DNA of 64,000 nt from Desulfobaculum bizertense DSM 18034 (GCF_900167065.1 NZ_FUYA01000006.1:145961-209960), one strand, 5' to 3'; numbered from the stretch's first letter, positions 1-10,187 are shown. A program made the numbers and translations. Notes: generated from the sequence alone by a model not told the origin.

Positions 1-1
1 C

Positions 2-376
2 TCTGCCTGCCTTTCCGGCCCCACTGGCGGCTACCTTGTGGGCCTTTTGCCGCTGGCCCTGATGTGCGGCCTTGCCGCCCGCCACCACCACGGCCCAGAA
101 TGGACCCTTGGCCTTTTTTATGGCCTGCTCGGACTCATCGCCATGCACAGCATTGGCGCATGGCAGTTTGCCCGCATGGAAGGCTACAGCTATCTTGGCC
201 TGATTCGCCAGCTTCTCCTGCCGTATCTCTTTCCGGAGCTATGCAAACTCGTTGCCGCCCTGTGTGTCTCGCAAGCCATGCACCAGCTTGGCTTTTTTCG
301 CGTGGCAACCTCCCGCGAGCCAGAAGACTGGCACCAGAGCTTTGTTTTCATCCACAAAAAAGGCCAGAGCAAATAG
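2..376 (+). CDS. bioY: BioY-family biotin transporter, C-terminal part (5' end outside window)
   Basis: The frame is open from the left edge, so only about the last 124 residues are visible. The first visible residues, SACLSGPTGGYLVGLLPLAL, match the conserved GPTGGYL(I/V)G segment of BioY, the substrate-binding S component of biotin ECF transporters. Hydrophobic helices follow, then the segment LLPYLFPELCKLVAALCVS typical of the last BioY helix. Beyond it is a short polar tail ending HKKGQSK. The stop codon lies inside the loop of a terminator hairpin. It is convergent with mazG. The family call is fairly secure; whether dedicated EcfA/EcfT partners lie upstream cannot be seen. Confidence 0.8.
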   Translation, partial: SACLSGPTGGYLVGLLPLALMCGLAARHHHGPEWTLGLFYGLLGLIAMHSIGAWQFARMEGYSYLGLIRQLLLPYLFPELCKLVAALCVSQAMHQLGFFRVATSREPEDWHQSFVFIHKKGQSK

Positions 377-391
377 CTCTGGCCTCGTTTT
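362..391 (+). terminator. Intrinsic terminator of bioY
   Basis: Inverted repeat GGCCAGAGC / GCTCTGGCC with a 5-base loop, followed by TCGTTTTT. The bioY stop codon (374-376) falls at the loop and the start of the 3' arm. Confidence 0.8.
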
Positions 392-434
392 TCTGCGTCG
401 CAAAGACACAGGACGTGCAGTCTCTGGAACGTCT

Positions 435-1277
435 TTATTTCTTTTTTGTCTCATCCCAGAGTGCATTCATCTCATCAAGCGACAGCTCGGTGATGTCCTG
501 CCCCTTTTCCCGCGCCACATCTTCAATGTGATTGAAGCGACGGAGGAATTTTACGTTGGCGTCACCAAGTGCCATGCTGGCCTTGAGACCTCTGCGACGA
601 CCGTACTCAACAAGTGAGAACAGGTAATCGCCAAATTCTTCCTGCATCTTTTCCTCATCGCCAGAGGCTTCTGCCTCTTTCCACTCCTGCCATTCACTTT
701 GCAGATGTGCTTCCTGAGCATCGTCACTGTCCCAGGTAAAGCCCGCACGAGCAGCCTTGGAATTGATGCGATACGCCTTGAGCATCGGGGGAAGGCCCTT
801 TGGCAGCGAGGCAAAAACCCGCTTGGGGGCTTCGCCATCTTCGCTTCGCTCTGCGCGCTTGATCTTTTCCCAGTTGGACAGCAGCTCATCTTCGGAATTG
901 AGATGCAGATCACCAAAAACGTGAGGATGGCGGCGAACCATTTTCGCAGCAGCGTATTTCAGGCTGTCTGCCAAGGAAAAATGTTCTGCCTGACTGTACT
1001 TCTTGGCAACAAACTGGAGTAGAAAAGCCACGTCTCCAAGCTCTTCCATGACTTCGGAGCGGCTCTCCTCAGTAGAATGCTCAGGAGCATCGGCCCGAAT
1101 GGCTTCCACCAGTTCAAAAGCCTCTTCCAGAATGTAATCCGTCATGGTCCACGGAGTCTGCTCAATATCCCACGGGCAACCGCCCTCACCAAGCAGAGCG
1201 TCTGTAACGCGGTCCAGTTCTTTCAGTGCATCGGCGCTTGCCTCTGCACCTCCCTGTTCATTCGTGCTGTTAGCCAT
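435..1277 (-). CDS. mazG: Nucleoside triphosphate pyrophosphohydrolase MazG
   Basis: This 280-residue protein hydrolyses (d)NTPs to NMP and pyrophosphate and is thought to clear non-canonical or excess nucleotides. Two MazG domains are visible. The N-terminal one has the EEAFE and EELGD metal-binding helices (about residues 45-85). The C-terminal one has EEFGD (about residue 210), as in E. coli MazG, which is of similar length (263 aa). The start at 1277 (MANSTNEQ) is preferred because GAGAGG sits 6 bases upstream; an in-frame ATG two codons earlier overlaps that site. Its start overlaps the end of cvpA by 8 bases, so the two are translationally coupled. Confidence 0.92.
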   Translation of the reverse strand: MANSTNEQGGAEASADALKELDRVTDALLGEGGCPWDIEQTPWTMTDYILEEAFELVEAIRADAPEHSTEESRSEVMEELGDVAFLLQFVAKKYSQAEHFSLADSLKYAAAKMVRRHPHVFGDLHLNSEDELLSNWEKIKRAERSEDGEAPKRVFASLPKGLPPMLKAYRINSKAARAGFTWDSDDAQEAHLQSEWQEWKEAEASGDEEKMQEEFGDYLFSLVEYGRRRGLKASMALGDANVKFLRRFNHIEDVAREKGQDITELSLDEMNALWDETKKK

Positions 1278-1974
1278 TCCCATCCTCTCTGGCCTTGTCT
1301 AAAAAGGCCTTCACGTTTGCGAACCATTTTTTGCTGCGTTCGCTGAGACTGTTTTTTGCGTCTCCAAACTCCGAACGCGCATCAAAATTTTGTGCTTCTT
1401 CCTGAAGCTCCCGCGCTTCGTCCTTGGTCCCGTTCAAAAAATCCTCCAGCGCAGCCTTTCGCTGCTCATCAAGACGTATCTGGAGGTCTGTCGGGTCAAA
1501 ATTCCGCATCCGGTCCGGCGTAAAATATTGCAGGGCCTCAACGCCCGGCTCAAGGTATGGCGCAATTTTGGAATCCTGAAGCCCCTTGTAATCGGGCAGG
1601 TAGGAGTTGATACCCACCAAAATAACGCAGCAGAACACGCCAGCCTTAAACAGCCCAGCCAGTCCACCACCGGGGATATCCAAAAGCGGCACAGGGCGAA
1701 TCCGAAAGACCTTCACCACGAGCCACGCCAAAATGCCAACACCAATCACCGCACCAACAAAAACTGACAGGTAAGACAAAAACGACAGAATTCCAGGACT
1801 CTTTATCCACTGGGAAAAATACGGAACCAGTGCCTCGCCATGCGCATTGGCCAGCCAGTATGCAAACAAAAGTCCCAGCATAGACAGGACTTCTCGCATA
1901 AAGCCGCGAAATACTCCGCGGATAACATAATACACGCCAATAACGGCAAAAACGATGTCCAGTGCATTGAACAT
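1270..1974 (-). CDS. CvpA family membrane protein
   Basis: A 234-residue inner-membrane protein. The start MFNALDIVFAVIGVYYVIRG follows AGGAG at good spacing. Four hydrophobic segments span about residues 5-155, the usual layout of CvpA proteins (colicin V production, purF-associated in E. coli, molecular role unclear). The C-terminal 75 residues are charged and predicted helical (EEAQNFDARSEFGDAKN). It is upstream of mazG with an overlap, so the two form an operon. Divergent from znuA. Confidence 0.85.
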   Translation of the reverse strand: MFNALDIVFAVIGVYYVIRGVFRGFMREVLSMLGLLFAYWLANAHGEALVPYFSQWIKSPGILSFLSYLSVFVGAVIGVGILAWLVVKVFRIRPVPLLDIPGGGLAGLFKAGVFCCVILVGINSYLPDYKGLQDSKIAPYLEPGVEALQYFTPDRMRNFDPTDLQIRLDEQRKAALEDFLNGTKDEARELQEEAQNFDARSEFGDAKNSLSERSKKWFANVKAFLDKAREDGNG

Positions 1975-2255
1975 AAGACGTTTTCTCCTGCCAGAGGGGC
2001 CAAAACAGCCCGATGACGGACTTTTGTGTTCCAAGACAAAGCACGCTTGCGGCCCAATGCCGCAACTGCTCTCATTCTCGTATCAGAAGCCCTAAAAAAG
2101 GTGAATAGTACAAGCCTGCACCAGCCTCGGGCAATGCAGCCCGTTTCTGCATATTTCCAGTTTTGCCACGCACTGCGCCACATGTTGAATTCCATAAAAA
2201 ATGGTATACAAACCAGAACCAGCTTTTCCCTCATCTTTCAGAAAAAGGAGACACC

Positions 2256-3143
2256 ATGCACGCCATGTTTCGCATATTCGCAGCGCTCTTTGCTGTCGCC
2301 CTGCTCGCAGCTCCAGCCCGTGCCGAGCTGAACGTCGCAGTCAGCATTCTTCCACAGCAGCAGTTTGTGGAGGAAATAGCCGGTATTCACGCCAAGGTCA
2401 CAGTTATGGTCCCCCCCGGTGCGGACCCGCATCATTATGAACCAAAGCCCAGCCAAATGGCACAGCTCAGCACGGCCCAACTCTATTTCGCCATTGGCGT
2501 TCCCTTTGAAAAAGCATGGCTTCCGCGCTTTCATGATGCAGCCAAAAACCTCACGATCGTGGACGTGAGTGCAGGCATACACAAGCTGCCCATCGAAGGA
2601 CATCATCACCATGTCGAAGGGCATCACACCGCCCACGAGGGACACCATGAAACGCTTGACCCGCATGTCTGGCTTTCCCCAAAAAATGTTCGCATCATTG
2701 CCCAGAACATTCTTGAAGCCCTGAGCAAGGCAGATCCAGCCAATGCAGAACGCTATCACAAAAACTTCACGCTTTTCTGCAAAAAAATTGATGCGCTCGA
2801 CGCTGAATTCACCGAACTCTTTGCTGAAATTCCAGAAAAAAAACGAGCATTCATGGTTTTCCACCCCTCATGGGGATACTTTGCAAATGCCTATGGTCTG
2901 ACTCAGATTCCCGTTGAGCAGCAGGGGCGCGAGCCTTCACCAAAAGATCTTGCCCGCCTGATTCGTCTTGCCAAAGAGCACGGCATCAAGGTTGTTTTTG
3001 TGCAGCCACAGTTTGCCCAGCGAAGTGCCGCAGCCATTGCCTCCGGCATTGACGGCAAGGTCGTCCCCGCTGACCCGCTTGCCCGCGACTGGTTCGCCAA
3101 CATGCAAACCGTGGGGCGCGCCTTTCACAAGGCCCTGCGCTAG
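2256..3143 (+). CDS. znuA: Periplasmic zinc-binding protein of an ABC transporter, ZnuA-like
   Basis: A 295-residue solute-binding protein (cluster A-I fold). It starts at the ATG after AAAAAGGAGACACC, with a cleavable signal peptide (MHAMFRIFAALFAVALLAAPARA). Metal ligands of the family are visible: His in DPHHYEPKPSQ, a His in DPHVWLSPKN, and a His in VFHPSWGYFANAYGL. The loop before the second ligand is His-rich (EGHHHHVEGHHTAHEGHH), a zinc-scavenging loop typical of ZnuA rather than manganese-specific homologues. No znuB or znuC follows; the next gene is a peptide-type ATPase. Partner permease and ATPase must therefore be elsewhere. Confidence 0.88.
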   Translation: MHAMFRIFAALFAVALLAAPARAELNVAVSILPQQQFVEEIAGIHAKVTVMVPPGADPHHYEPKPSQMAQLSTAQLYFAIGVPFEKAWLPRFHDAAKNLTIVDVSAGIHKLPIEGHHHHVEGHHTAHEGHHETLDPHVWLSPKNVRIIAQNILEALSKADPANAERYHKNFTLFCKKIDALDAEFTELFAEIPEKKRAFMVFHPSWGYFANAYGLTQIPVEQQGREPSPKDLARLIRLAKEHGIKVVFVQPQFAQRSAAAIASGIDGKVVPADPLARDWFANMQTVGRAFHKALR

Positions 3144-3155
3144 GCTTGCGTTTTT

Positions 3156-3191
3156 GCCCCGGTCTTTGCACACTGCGTGCTTTGCCGGGGC
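3156..3191 (+). other. Hairpin between znuA and oppF-like gene
   Basis: GCCCCGG / CCGGGGC arms enclose a smaller GCAC...GTGC stem. No U-tract follows, so it is not a standard terminator. It may stabilise the znuA 3' end or attenuate read-through into the next gene. Confidence 0.45.
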
Positions 3192-3236
3192 ACTCCCCCA
3201 CGCATTGCCGCAAAACACCTTCACAAGAGAGATCGC

Positions 3237-4202
3237 ATGAGTTCTTCGCCATATCTGCAAATCAGGGACCTGACCCGGACTTATGAAATGTCTTCCGGTT
3301 TGCTCGGTCTCAACCGCTCCGCTGTTCACGCCCTCAATGGTATCTCCCTCGACATCATGCGTGGCGAGACTCTCGGTCTTGTTGGAGAATCTGGCTGTGG
3401 CAAATCCACTCTTGCCCGGCTCCTCATGCGGCTCGAAGCGCCAAGCTCTGGCAATATTTATCTTGAAGGACAAAGTCTTTGGTCACAGGACCCACGTTTC
3501 ATAGATGCTCTGCCGCACAAAATTCAGATGATTTTTCAGGACCCCTTCTCTTCTCTGAATCCGCGCCGTCGCGTTCAGAGTACCATTGCGGAAGCGCTCA
3601 CCGTTCAGGGCATGCCTCGCGCGGAGCGTGCCGAAAGGGTTCAAAAGCTTCTCGCTCTGGTTGGGCTACGTCCAGAGCATGCCACACGGTATCCGCACGA
3701 ATTTTCGGGCGGCCAGCGCCAGCGCATTGCCATTGCCCGCGCTCTCGCTCCTCGTCCTGCCTGCATTATTTGTGATGAAGCCGTTTCGGCCCTCGACGTT
3801 TCCATTCAGGCACAGGTTATCAACCTGCTTCGCGATCTTCAGGAACGTCTAGGATTAACCTATGTTTTTATTTCTCACGATCTCGCGGTTATTCGCGCCA
3901 TGAGTACCCGCATTGCCGTCATGTATTTTGGACAGCTTATGGAGTTATCTCCCGCGCAAGAGCTATACGACAGGCCCCTTCATCCCTACACGCAGGCACT
4001 TCTCAAAGCGATTCCCATCCCGGACCCAAAAGCGAATCGTTTTGCTCTGCATCTTGGTGGAGAATTACCCAGCCCCTTTTTACTCCCCTCAGGGTGTCCC
4101 TTTCATCCGCGTTGCCCCAAGGCTCTTCCCATTTGCAAAGAAGAGCATCCCGGCTGGAAAGAAATTTCTCCAGGTCACAGTGTATCCTGTCATTTGTATT
4201 AG
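3237..4202 (+). CDS. Oligopeptide/dipeptide-type ABC transporter ATP-binding protein (OppF/DppF-like)
   Basis: A 321-residue ATPase: Walker [10 protein letters not shown] (about residues 50-58), Q-loop [10 protein letters not shown], signature FSGGQRQR, Walker [14 protein letters not shown] and switch ISHDLAVI. The C-terminal oligopeptide-type extension carries the Cys motif [14 protein letters not shown], typical of OppF/DppF. The ATG at 3237 follows AAGAGAG. Peptide transporters normally come as a five-gene operon (binding protein, two permeases, OppD, OppF). Here no partner is adjacent, so this is either an orphan ATPase serving a distant system or a remnant of a dispersed locus. The family call is secure; the substrate is not. 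Confidence 0.88.
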   Translation: MSSSPYLQIRDLTRTYEMSSGLLGLNRSAVHALNGISLDIMRGETLGLVGESGCGKSTLARLLMRLEAPSSGNIYLEGQSLWSQDPRFIDALPHKIQMIFQDPFSSLNPRRRVQSTIAEALTVQGMPRAERAERVQKLLALVGLRPEHATRYPHEFSGGQRQRIAIARALAPRPACIICDEAVSALDVSIQAQVINLLRDLQERLGLTYVFISHDLAVIRAMSTRIAVMYFGQLMELSPAQELYDRPLHPYTQALLKAIPIPDPKANRFALHLGGELPSPFLLPSGCPFHPRCPKALPICKEEHPGWKEISPGHSVSCHLY

Positions 4203-4233
4203 AGAATACTTTCCGTGGAATCAGCGTCAGTCC

Positions 4234-4260
4234 AAAGGCCCCGAAGGGGCCTTTTTTATT
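4234..4260 (+). terminator. Intrinsic terminator of oppF-like gene
   Basis: AAGGCCCC-GAA-GGGGCCTT followed by a T-rich tract (TTTTATTTTTTTC). Confidence 0.88.
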
Positions 4261-4403
4261 TTTTTCTTTTTCGCGCGCTTTTTTTACTTTTTTCCTCACC
4301 CTTCTTTCCATTTCCCCGGTTCACAGGGCTTGACGGAATTGCCCCTGGTGCCTACTTTGTGAAACCTTGCACAACGTAATCCCTGACTAGAATGGAGGCA
4401 AAG

Positions 4404-4883
4404 ATGGCCAGCGAACTTATACATGCAGCAGCCGATGTTTCTAACGTCATGAAATTCGAAAACTGGCTGCGTTTTTATTTCTGCTCCGGCGAAGAAGGCG
4501 AAGCCGTCAAGATTTCCATTCCCAAGGAAACCCTTGAGGACATCACCGCCAAGTATCCCGACATGGTGAACCTCGCAGAGCATTATGACGGCGCCCTTAT
4601 CGACTATCAGCGCTCCTGCGCCGAGGTCTGCGCAACCGTCGCAAGCGCCTATGACGGGACCAAGTACCCCTCCGGACTCGTCCAGAAAGCCTTTGACTCC
4701 AAAGAACTCAAGCTCGAAATGTACATCTTCGGACTCTGGATGCATGCCCACGAAGAAATGCTCGACGAAGAAACCATGAGCTTTGAGCAGTGGCTCGACC
4801 ACTTCAACGCCTGGAAAAACTCCGACGAAGTAAAAGACTATCTCACGCGACTCACTGACGTCGATTCTACTCAGCCTCAATAA
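4404..4883 (+). CDS. Conserved hypothetical protein, 159 aa
   Basis: I do not recognise the family. The ATG at 4404 (MASELIHAAADVSNVMKFEN) has GGAGG 5 bases upstream; an earlier in-frame ATG at 4392 overlaps that ribosome site and is rejected. The product is acidic, soluble and probably all-helical, with no signal peptide or membrane segment. Conserved-looking features are Trp-rich helices (FENWLRFYF, EQWLDHFNAWKN) and a single Cys pair (SCAEVC). The gene stands alone between the oppF terminator and repeat copy 1, whose first hairpin begins 9 bases after the stop codon. Confidence 0.7.
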   Translation: MASELIHAAADVSNVMKFENWLRFYFCSGEEGEAVKISIPKETLEDITAKYPDMVNLAEHYDGALIDYQRSCAEVCATVASAYDGTKYPSGLVQKAFDSKELKLEMYIFGLWMHAHEEMLDEETMSFEQWLDHFNAWKNSDEVKDYLTRLTDVDSTQPQ

Positions 4884-4890
4884 ATCGGGG

Positions 4891-5340
4891 GTACGAGACT
4901 CCGTCTCGTGCCCTGCAAGGGGCGCTGCCCCTTGACCCCGCCCAAGGACGAGGCCCTTGGGAATCCCGCTATCGCCCAAAATTTAAGGGCCGGATGTGTG
5001 AAAGCCGTTGGCTTTCCCGTACATCCGGCCCTTAAATTTTGGCCTAGTGGGCGTTTCCCTAACGCGTGTTCTTCTGCCTTTTCCAAACCGCACTTATTTT
5101 CTTCTTGAACGCAAGCGTTCAAAAAGAAAATGGTGGCGAACTCGCAGAAGAGAAAGAAGCTCTTTACGCCATTCTCACCCAAGTTTGAATTTCATTCACG
5201 CGAAGCGTGGATGGAATTCAAACTCGATGAGGATACGTAAGGGAATCATTCCCTTACGCGGGGGTTTGGGGGCAGGCCCCCAACTTTCCCCCACCCACCC
5301 ATCCAGCGCTAACGCGCTGGTGCTGGCCCCCAATCTTTCC
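4891..5340 (+). repeat. Multi-hairpin intergenic element, copy 1 (forward)
   Basis: The most regular copy and the reference for the family. Hairpins in order: H1 ACGAGAC/GTCTCGT 4893-4909; H2 CAAGGGGC/GCCCCTTG 4916-4934; H3 CCCAAGG/CCTTGGG 4941-4961; H4, a perfect 22-bp stem 4976-4997/5021-5042 with an inner AAAGCC/GGCTTT hairpin; H5 GAACGC/GCGTTC with A/T flanks 5096-5131; H6 20-bp stem 5182-5224 with loop GAA and two T-G wobbles; H7 arms CGTAAGGGAA/TTCCCTTACG 5236-5258; H8 TTGGGGGC/GCCCCCAA 5266-5283; H9 CCAGCGC/GCGCTGG 5303-5320. Non-coding. It lies between the convergent ends of the 159-aa gene and atpG, with 7 and 42 bases to spare. Confidence 0.92.
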
Positions 5341-5382
5341 ACCTACCCATCCAGCCCTCACCCAACCATCTTCCCCCACCGG

Positions 5383-6243
5383 CTACACCACGTCAGTGTC
5401 ACCGCCGAGGGCTTCGAAGCCGCTGGCGACTTCGAGGAGTTCGGCAGTAATCATGTTCTGCCGAAGCTCGCGGAACTGCGCAGCGAGTTCGTCGCGCATT
5501 TCTTCGATGTTCTTCTCGGCGCGCTGCATCGCGGCGAGACGCGCGGCATTCTCGGCAGCCATGGAGTGGCCAAAGGCGCGATAGAGGGAAATAAAGAGAT
5601 GCTGTCGAAAGAGTGCGGAAAACATGTCGCGCTTGGGCACGCCAATCATGGGGAGATTGCGCCGGGGCCAAGGTTTTTCACCGAGTGACTCAGCCCAGTC
5701 GCGATTAAGGGGGAGCACCTGCCGCACCCGACACTCAAAGCCGCCGCCAGAGGCAGGGCGATTGTAGACAACGGTCAAGGGCGCAGGCTTAACGGGCAAA
5801 CCACGCACGGCGGCCATTGCGGTTCCGGCGATACCGGGAAGCCCGGCAGGCTGAGGAATACGCCCAGACAGGGAAAGCCGGGCATCTTCTAGGGCACCAG
5901 CAAGCCGTTCTCCGCTGACAAAAATCACAGGGGGGACGTCCTGCGCATCAATAAAGGAAAGAACGTGCTCGCTGACAAGCTCGTTAAACGCGCCGCATAA
6001 GCCCTGATCCGTACCCACGGCGAGGACAATGTGCGCACCAGTGAGATGCGTCGTCCGAAGACCGCCATTGCGAAGAAGCGCGGCCCATCCCTGCTGCGTG
6101 ACGCTGTCGTAGGCAGAGAGCGACTCAACGGCCTTTTCAAACTGCCGCATGTTGACGGCGGCGAGATTCTTCATGGAAGTGACAACGGAGAGCAGACTTC
6201 CTGCTGTTCCAATGCGCTTCTCAAGGCCTTCAAGCGTCAGCAT
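5383..6243 (-). CDS. atpG: N-type F-ATPase, gamma subunit
   Basis: A 286-residue central-stalk subunit. The start at 6243 ([30 protein letters not shown]) aligns with gamma N-termini (helical, SI..MKMVA-like) and overlaps atpA by 14 bases. The second conserved stretch, [17 protein letters not shown] ([15 protein letters not shown]), and the C-terminal helix ([19 protein letters not shown]) are both visible. It is the last gene of atpDCQRBEFAG, the order characteristic of N-ATPases. There is no classical terminator; repeat copy 1 follows. Confidence 0.92.
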   Translation of the reverse strand: MLTLEGLEKRIGTAGSLLSVVTSMKNLAAVNMRQFEKAVESLSAYDSVTQQGWAALLRNGGLRTTHLTGAHIVLAVGTDQGLCGAFNELVSEHVLSFIDAQDVPPVIFVSGERLAGALEDARLSLSGRIPQPAGLPGIAGTAMAAVRGLPVKPAPLTVVYNRPASGGGFECRVRQVLPLNRDWAESLGEKPWPRRNLPMIGVPKRDMFSALFRQHLFISLYRAFGHSMAAENAARLAAMQRAEKNIEEMRDELAAQFRELRQNMITAELLEVASGFEALGGDTDVV

Positions 6244-7762
6244 GACCCACCTCACCAAACATTGCCTGAAACTCCCTGTCGAGATCGTTCCAGATGAGGT
6301 CGTCCTTGTCTGCGGCGAGAAGACGGGCTTCAAGAGCAGAGTCGGCAGCAATGAAGTCATAAATCTGCTGCCGCGCAGCACTGAGTTCTTCGAGCGGGGT
6401 GACGTCGAGATACCCTTGCGTCACGGCATAGAGAAGAGCGACCTGCCACGCAGCGGGAATGCGCTCATACCGCCCCTGCTTAAAGACCTCACGCACTCGC
6501 CGCCCATGCTCAAGGGTCGCACGGGTGGAGTCATCGAGCCGGGTACCGAAACGGGCAAAGGCTTCCAGCTCCTGAAACTGGGAATAGGAAAGCCGGAGAT
6601 CCGCAGCCACTTTGCGATAGCCGGAATGCTGCGCACGTCCACCCACACGCGAGACAGAACGCCCAACATCAACAGCAGGAAGCTGCCCTTTGCGGAAGAG
6701 ATCGGGGTTCACATAAATCTGCCCATCAGTAATAGAAATCAGGTTTGTAGGAATGTAGGCAGCCATGTTCTGGGCCTCGGTTTCAATGACCGGAAGCGCA
6801 GTCACGGAACCGCCACCATATGCCTCACGCAAATGCGTTGCCCGCTCCAAAAGGCGGGAATGCAGATAAAAAATGTCACCGGGGAACGCCTCACGCCCCG
6901 GAGGCCGCCGAAGGAGCAGTGAAATCTGACGATAGGCAATGGCGTGACGAGTCAGGTCATCATAGACCACCAAGACATCACGCCCCTGCTCCATGAGATA
7001 TTCCGCCATGCTCGCAGCAGCGTAGGGCGCGGCATAAATCAGACCGGGTTGATCGCCACCTTCGGCCACGACCACCGTGGTGTACTCCATCGCACCATTG
7101 GCCCGAAGCGTCTCCACAACCTGCGCAACGCTGGCACTTCGCTGCCCGGTCGCGCAGTAAATGCAGAGGCAGTCCTTGCCCTGCTGATTCAGGATGGTGG
7201 ACACAGCCACAGACGTTTTTCCAGTCTGCCTGTCTCCCAGAATCAGCTCACGCTGCCCACGGCCAACAGGGATGAGCGCATCAACAACCGTCATACCGGT
7301 TTCGAGAGGCGCATCAACAGGGTCGCGGTGCATGATCGGCGCGGCTTCGCGTTCAATGGGCCAGCGGGTCGCCGCATCAACAGGCCCACCGCCATCGAGG
7401 GGACGACCTAGGGGGTCGAGGACACGCCCAATAATGGATGGACCAACAGGCACATCCAAAACACGCTCTGTGCGCACGGCATCCTCACCGGCAGCCAAGC
7501 CCTGTGGGGGGTCCAGCAGCACCAGACCAATACGGTCCGGGAGAATGTCCATGGTCAGGGCAGAGACACGGCCGCCAAGCGTCACCAGCTCGCCAGAGCC
7601 AACACCGGGGAGTCCTTCGGCAAAGGCAATGCCCTCACCAACACTAATGACTCGCCCGACTTCCTGCGCCGGAGCCTCAAAACTGTATTCATCAAGCGCC
7701 TTGTTCACGGCATCTGCGCCGCGCTCAAGGGCTGCATCAAGTTCACGACCAGCAGAGTTCAC
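6230..7762 (-). CDS. atpA: N-type F-ATPase, alpha subunit
   Basis: A 510-residue non-catalytic nucleotide-binding subunit. Walker A GDRQTGKT at about 176-183, and the alpha-type Gln in this motif is present. The beta-barrel N-domain and C-terminal helical bundle are full length. It starts with GTG at 7762; the GTGA overlap with the atpF stop codon and GGAGGG upstream support it. Sixth sub-family hallmarks aside, its placement between atpF and atpG with no atpH (delta) gene is typical of N-ATPases. Confidence 0.94.
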   Translation of the reverse strand: MNSAGRELDAALERGADAVNKALDEYSFEAPAQEVGRVISVGEGIAFAEGLPGVGSGELVTLGGRVSALTMDILPDRIGLVLLDPPQGLAAGEDAVRTERVLDVPVGPSIIGRVLDPLGRPLDGGGPVDAATRWPIEREAAPIMHRDPVDAPLETGMTVVDALIPVGRGQRELILGDRQTGKTSVAVSTILNQQGKDCLCIYCATGQRSASVAQVVETLRANGAMEYTTVVVAEGGDQPGLIYAAPYAAASMAEYLMEQGRDVLVVYDDLTRHAIAYRQISLLLRRPPGREAFPGDIFYLHSRLLERATHLREAYGGGSVTALPVIETEAQNMAAYIPTNLISITDGQIYVNPDLFRKGQLPAVDVGRSVSRVGGRAQHSGYRKVAADLRLSYSQFQELEAFARFGTRLDDSTRATLEHGRRVREVFKQGRYERIPAAWQVALLYAVTQGYLDVTPLEELSAARQQIYDFIAADSALEARLLAADKDDLIWNDLDREFQAMFGEVGHADA

Positions 7763-8508
7763 GCTGTGCCCTCCTTGTGCTCTGGGCGCGAAAGAACGCT
7801 CATTACCCGCTCTTCCAGGCCATCAAGATACCCGGCCAAAGTCCATTCAATGCGCCGGTCTTCACCTTCCAGCCGCAGGCCAAAACCCAGTTCCGGCAGA
7901 GTCTCAAATGTGCACTGCGTGAGTTCAGGAAAACGAGCTTTCAGCTCTGCTTCGAGCTTTTCGCAAAATGCACTGCTGGGGTCCGCGCCCGTAAAAACGG
8001 TCACCACCGGGCCAACCTGCACAAGCTCTGCCTCGTCGACCTTCTGAAAAAACGCAGCAATCATGCGCTGCTCAAAGTCCGCACCACCAAGGTCGTGCAA
8101 AACACGCCGAGACAGCTCCAGAACTTCGCGCGCCACACGCTCAGACACATTGCGCTCCAGTTCTTTCTGCTCTCCCGCGAGTGCTTCGAGCCAGCGCTGA
8201 CGCCGGGCATCAACTTCCTCGCGGACCTGCTCCGTTGCGTTTTCCCGCCAGCGCTCCACGTCGTTTCGCACCTGCTGGAGGAGCGCCTGCCGCTCATCGC
8301 GCAAGTCCTGCCGCTCCTGAACCAATGCGGCCTGCTGCTTTTGAGCCTCTTTTCGAGCCTCCTCAGCCTCACGCATACGATCGCGAACAGCCTGCTCCCG
8401 CTGATCCACAGCCTTGAGGATAGGACCATAGAGATAGCGCTTGAGCAGCCAGACAAGAATCAGAAAGTTGAGAATCTGCGCTCCGACAGTAAACCAGTCT
8501 ATGAGCAC
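7759..8508 (-). CDS. atpF: N-type F-ATPase, b subunit with long C-terminal region (replaces delta)
   Basis: A 249-residue peripheral stalk subunit. The GTG at 8508 is preferred (GGAGG, 6-base spacing); it gives [20 protein letters not shown], one N-terminal membrane helix. A GTG nine codons earlier (8535) lacks a good ribosome site. A long charged coiled coil follows (about residues 35-150). The last 90 residues form a separate domain ([32 protein letters not shown]) that probably takes the role of the missing delta subunit. N-ATPase operons are known to lack atpH and to have extended b subunits. Confidence 0.88.
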   Translation of the reverse strand: MLIDWFTVGAQILNFLILVWLLKRYLYGPILKAVDQREQAVRDRMREAEEARKEAQKQQAALVQERQDLRDERQALLQQVRNDVERWRENATEQVREEVDARRQRWLEALAGEQKELERNVSERVAREVLELSRRVLHDLGGADFEQRMIAAFFQKVDEAELVQVGPVVTVFTGADPSSAFCEKLEAELKARFPELTQCTFETLPELGFGLRLEGEDRRIEWTLAGYLDGLEERVMSVLSRPEHKEGTA

Positions 8509-8565
8509 GTCGTACCTCCGAATGCTGCACTCCACACCGCTCTGTGCAGGCGTGGAAAGCGCGTG

Positions 8566-8853
<288 letters not shown>

Positions 8854-9570
8854 CTATTCATTCATGTGTTGCTGATCTGTTTCGATGCCCGCCGCAATGT
8901 ATACGGCAGCCAGCACTGCAAAAATATACGCCTGTACAACGCCAATAAGCAGTCCCAGAAGCTGCATGACAACCGGAACAAAAAGCGGGGCAATAATGAG
9001 CAGAATCATGCCCATGACCCGCCCGCTCATGATGTTGCCAAAAAGACGAACGGCAAGCGCCATTGTCCGGGACAGCTCAGAAAAAATATTGAGTGGAAGC
9101 ATAAACGGGGAGGGCTGCACATAGACCTTGAGGTAGGTTCTGATGCCGCCACGAAATATACCGTAGGCCGGGACCATGATAAAAACGCAAAGGGAAAGCG
9201 CGACCGTGGTGGACAGCGAACCCGTCGGAGAATCAAAGCCCGGTACCGCTCCAAGAAGATTGCTCACAAGGATGTAGAGAAACAGGGTTCCCAAAAACGG
9301 GAGCAAACCCCGCGCAGAAACCTGCATCACATCATCAATCTGCTTGGCCGACTCCACCACAATGCTCTCCAGTACCGTCTGCCCGCGCGGAATACGCTTG
9401 CCACTGGCCAGCTCCTCTGGCGTCAGGTCCTGCGGGCGCACCAGCCTGCGCGTCACCAGCCATGAACCACACACGAGTATGCCCATGACCAGCCACGTCA
9501 GCACAATGGTCTTGTTTATGACGAACGGGCCGTACTGATAATAGACAATCCAGTCAGGACTGATGTCCAT
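8854..9570 (-). CDS. atpB: N-type F-ATPase, a subunit
   Basis: A 238-residue membrane subunit forming the ion half-channels. The start at 9570 (MDISPDWIVYYQYGPFVINKTI) follows GAGGAGGG. The essential Arg is in the segment RTMALAVRLFGNIMSG, and the C-terminal pair of helices carrying GVVQAYIFAVLAAVYIA is standard for subunit a. Its start overlaps the end of atpR by 17 bases. Confidence 0.93.
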   Translation of the reverse strand: MDISPDWIVYYQYGPFVINKTIVLTWLVMGILVCGSWLVTRRLVRPQDLTPEELASGKRIPRGQTVLESIVVESAKQIDDVMQVSARGLLPFLGTLFLYILVSNLLGAVPGFDSPTGSLSTTVALSLCVFIMVPAYGIFRGGIRTYLKVYVQPSPFMLPLNIFSELSRTMALAVRLFGNIMSGRVMGMILLIIAPLFVPVVMQLLGLLIGVVQAYIFAVLAAVYIAAGIETDQQHMNE

Positions 9571-9868
9571 GCTGCCCTCCTCGCTCTCCCGGTCGCAGGC
9601 CAAGGTGCCGCACCATGAGAACCCGCATGGCGATAAACCCAATCACCGAGCACACAAGCGCGGCAGGGCCGTGCTGCATGGCCAGCCAAAAGCCCGCAAG
9701 CGCAACGGCAAGACGTAGCAGATACTGCAAAAAATAGCTTCGCCTGGGATGACTGCGCCCCGGCGTCGTCCTGAGACTCATCCACAGGCCACCAAAGTAC
9801 AGCACGCCCAGAAATGCGCCCCACATGGTGGCGACAAAAAGCGTATTCAAATCCAGACCCTGCTGCAT
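9554..9868 (-). CDS. atpR: N-ATPase subunit AtpR
   Basis: A 104-residue protein with three hydrophobic segments (about 10-30, 47-67, 70-90). The first contains WGAFLGVLYFGGLWMSLR. AtpR is an assembly-type membrane protein specific to N-ATPase operons, located between atpQ and atpB as here. The TAATG overlap with atpQ and AGGAGG before the start support the boundaries. Its exact role is not established. Confidence 0.85.
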   Translation of the reverse strand: MQQGLDLNTLFVATMWGAFLGVLYFGGLWMSLRTTPGRSHPRRSYFLQYLLRLAVALAGFWLAMQHGPAALVCSVIGFIAMRVLMVRHLGLRPGERGGQHGHQS

Positions 9869-10187
9869 TATTCCTCCTGCCTTGGCTTTTCCCTGTTTTC
9901 CTTGTCGCGCAAAATCGCCTTGCGCTCACGACCAACCCAGTAGGCCGCATTCATGCAGCCAATCACGAGGCCCAGTACAAGAAGCATCAAAGTCCACGAA
10001 CGGGTGCCCGGATGCGTCAGGTCAATCCAGAGGCCCAGAAATGCGCCAGCCAAAAGCGGAACCGCAACGGCCCAGCCCACAAGCCCAAACATGCCGAGAC
10101 CTCGCAGCAGCTCTGGCCGGTTGTCCCGCCGCCCGTGCAGCCGACGTTCCTCTTCCCGTGCGACACGCTCTTCAAAACGCTTTGGCA

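Noticed and set aside
4891..5340. Element considered as a CRISPR array
   Set aside because: There are no short direct repeats with unique spacers of constant size; the structure is inverted repeats of different sequence, and no cas gene is nearby.
5008..5688. Open frame running through repeat copy 1 into the 3' end of atpG (and similar frames in the other copies, for example 16448-17434 and 57914-58489)
   Set aside because: They translate hairpin arms, share peptides between copies only because the DNA is repeated, lack ribosome sites, and overlap real genes on the other strand.
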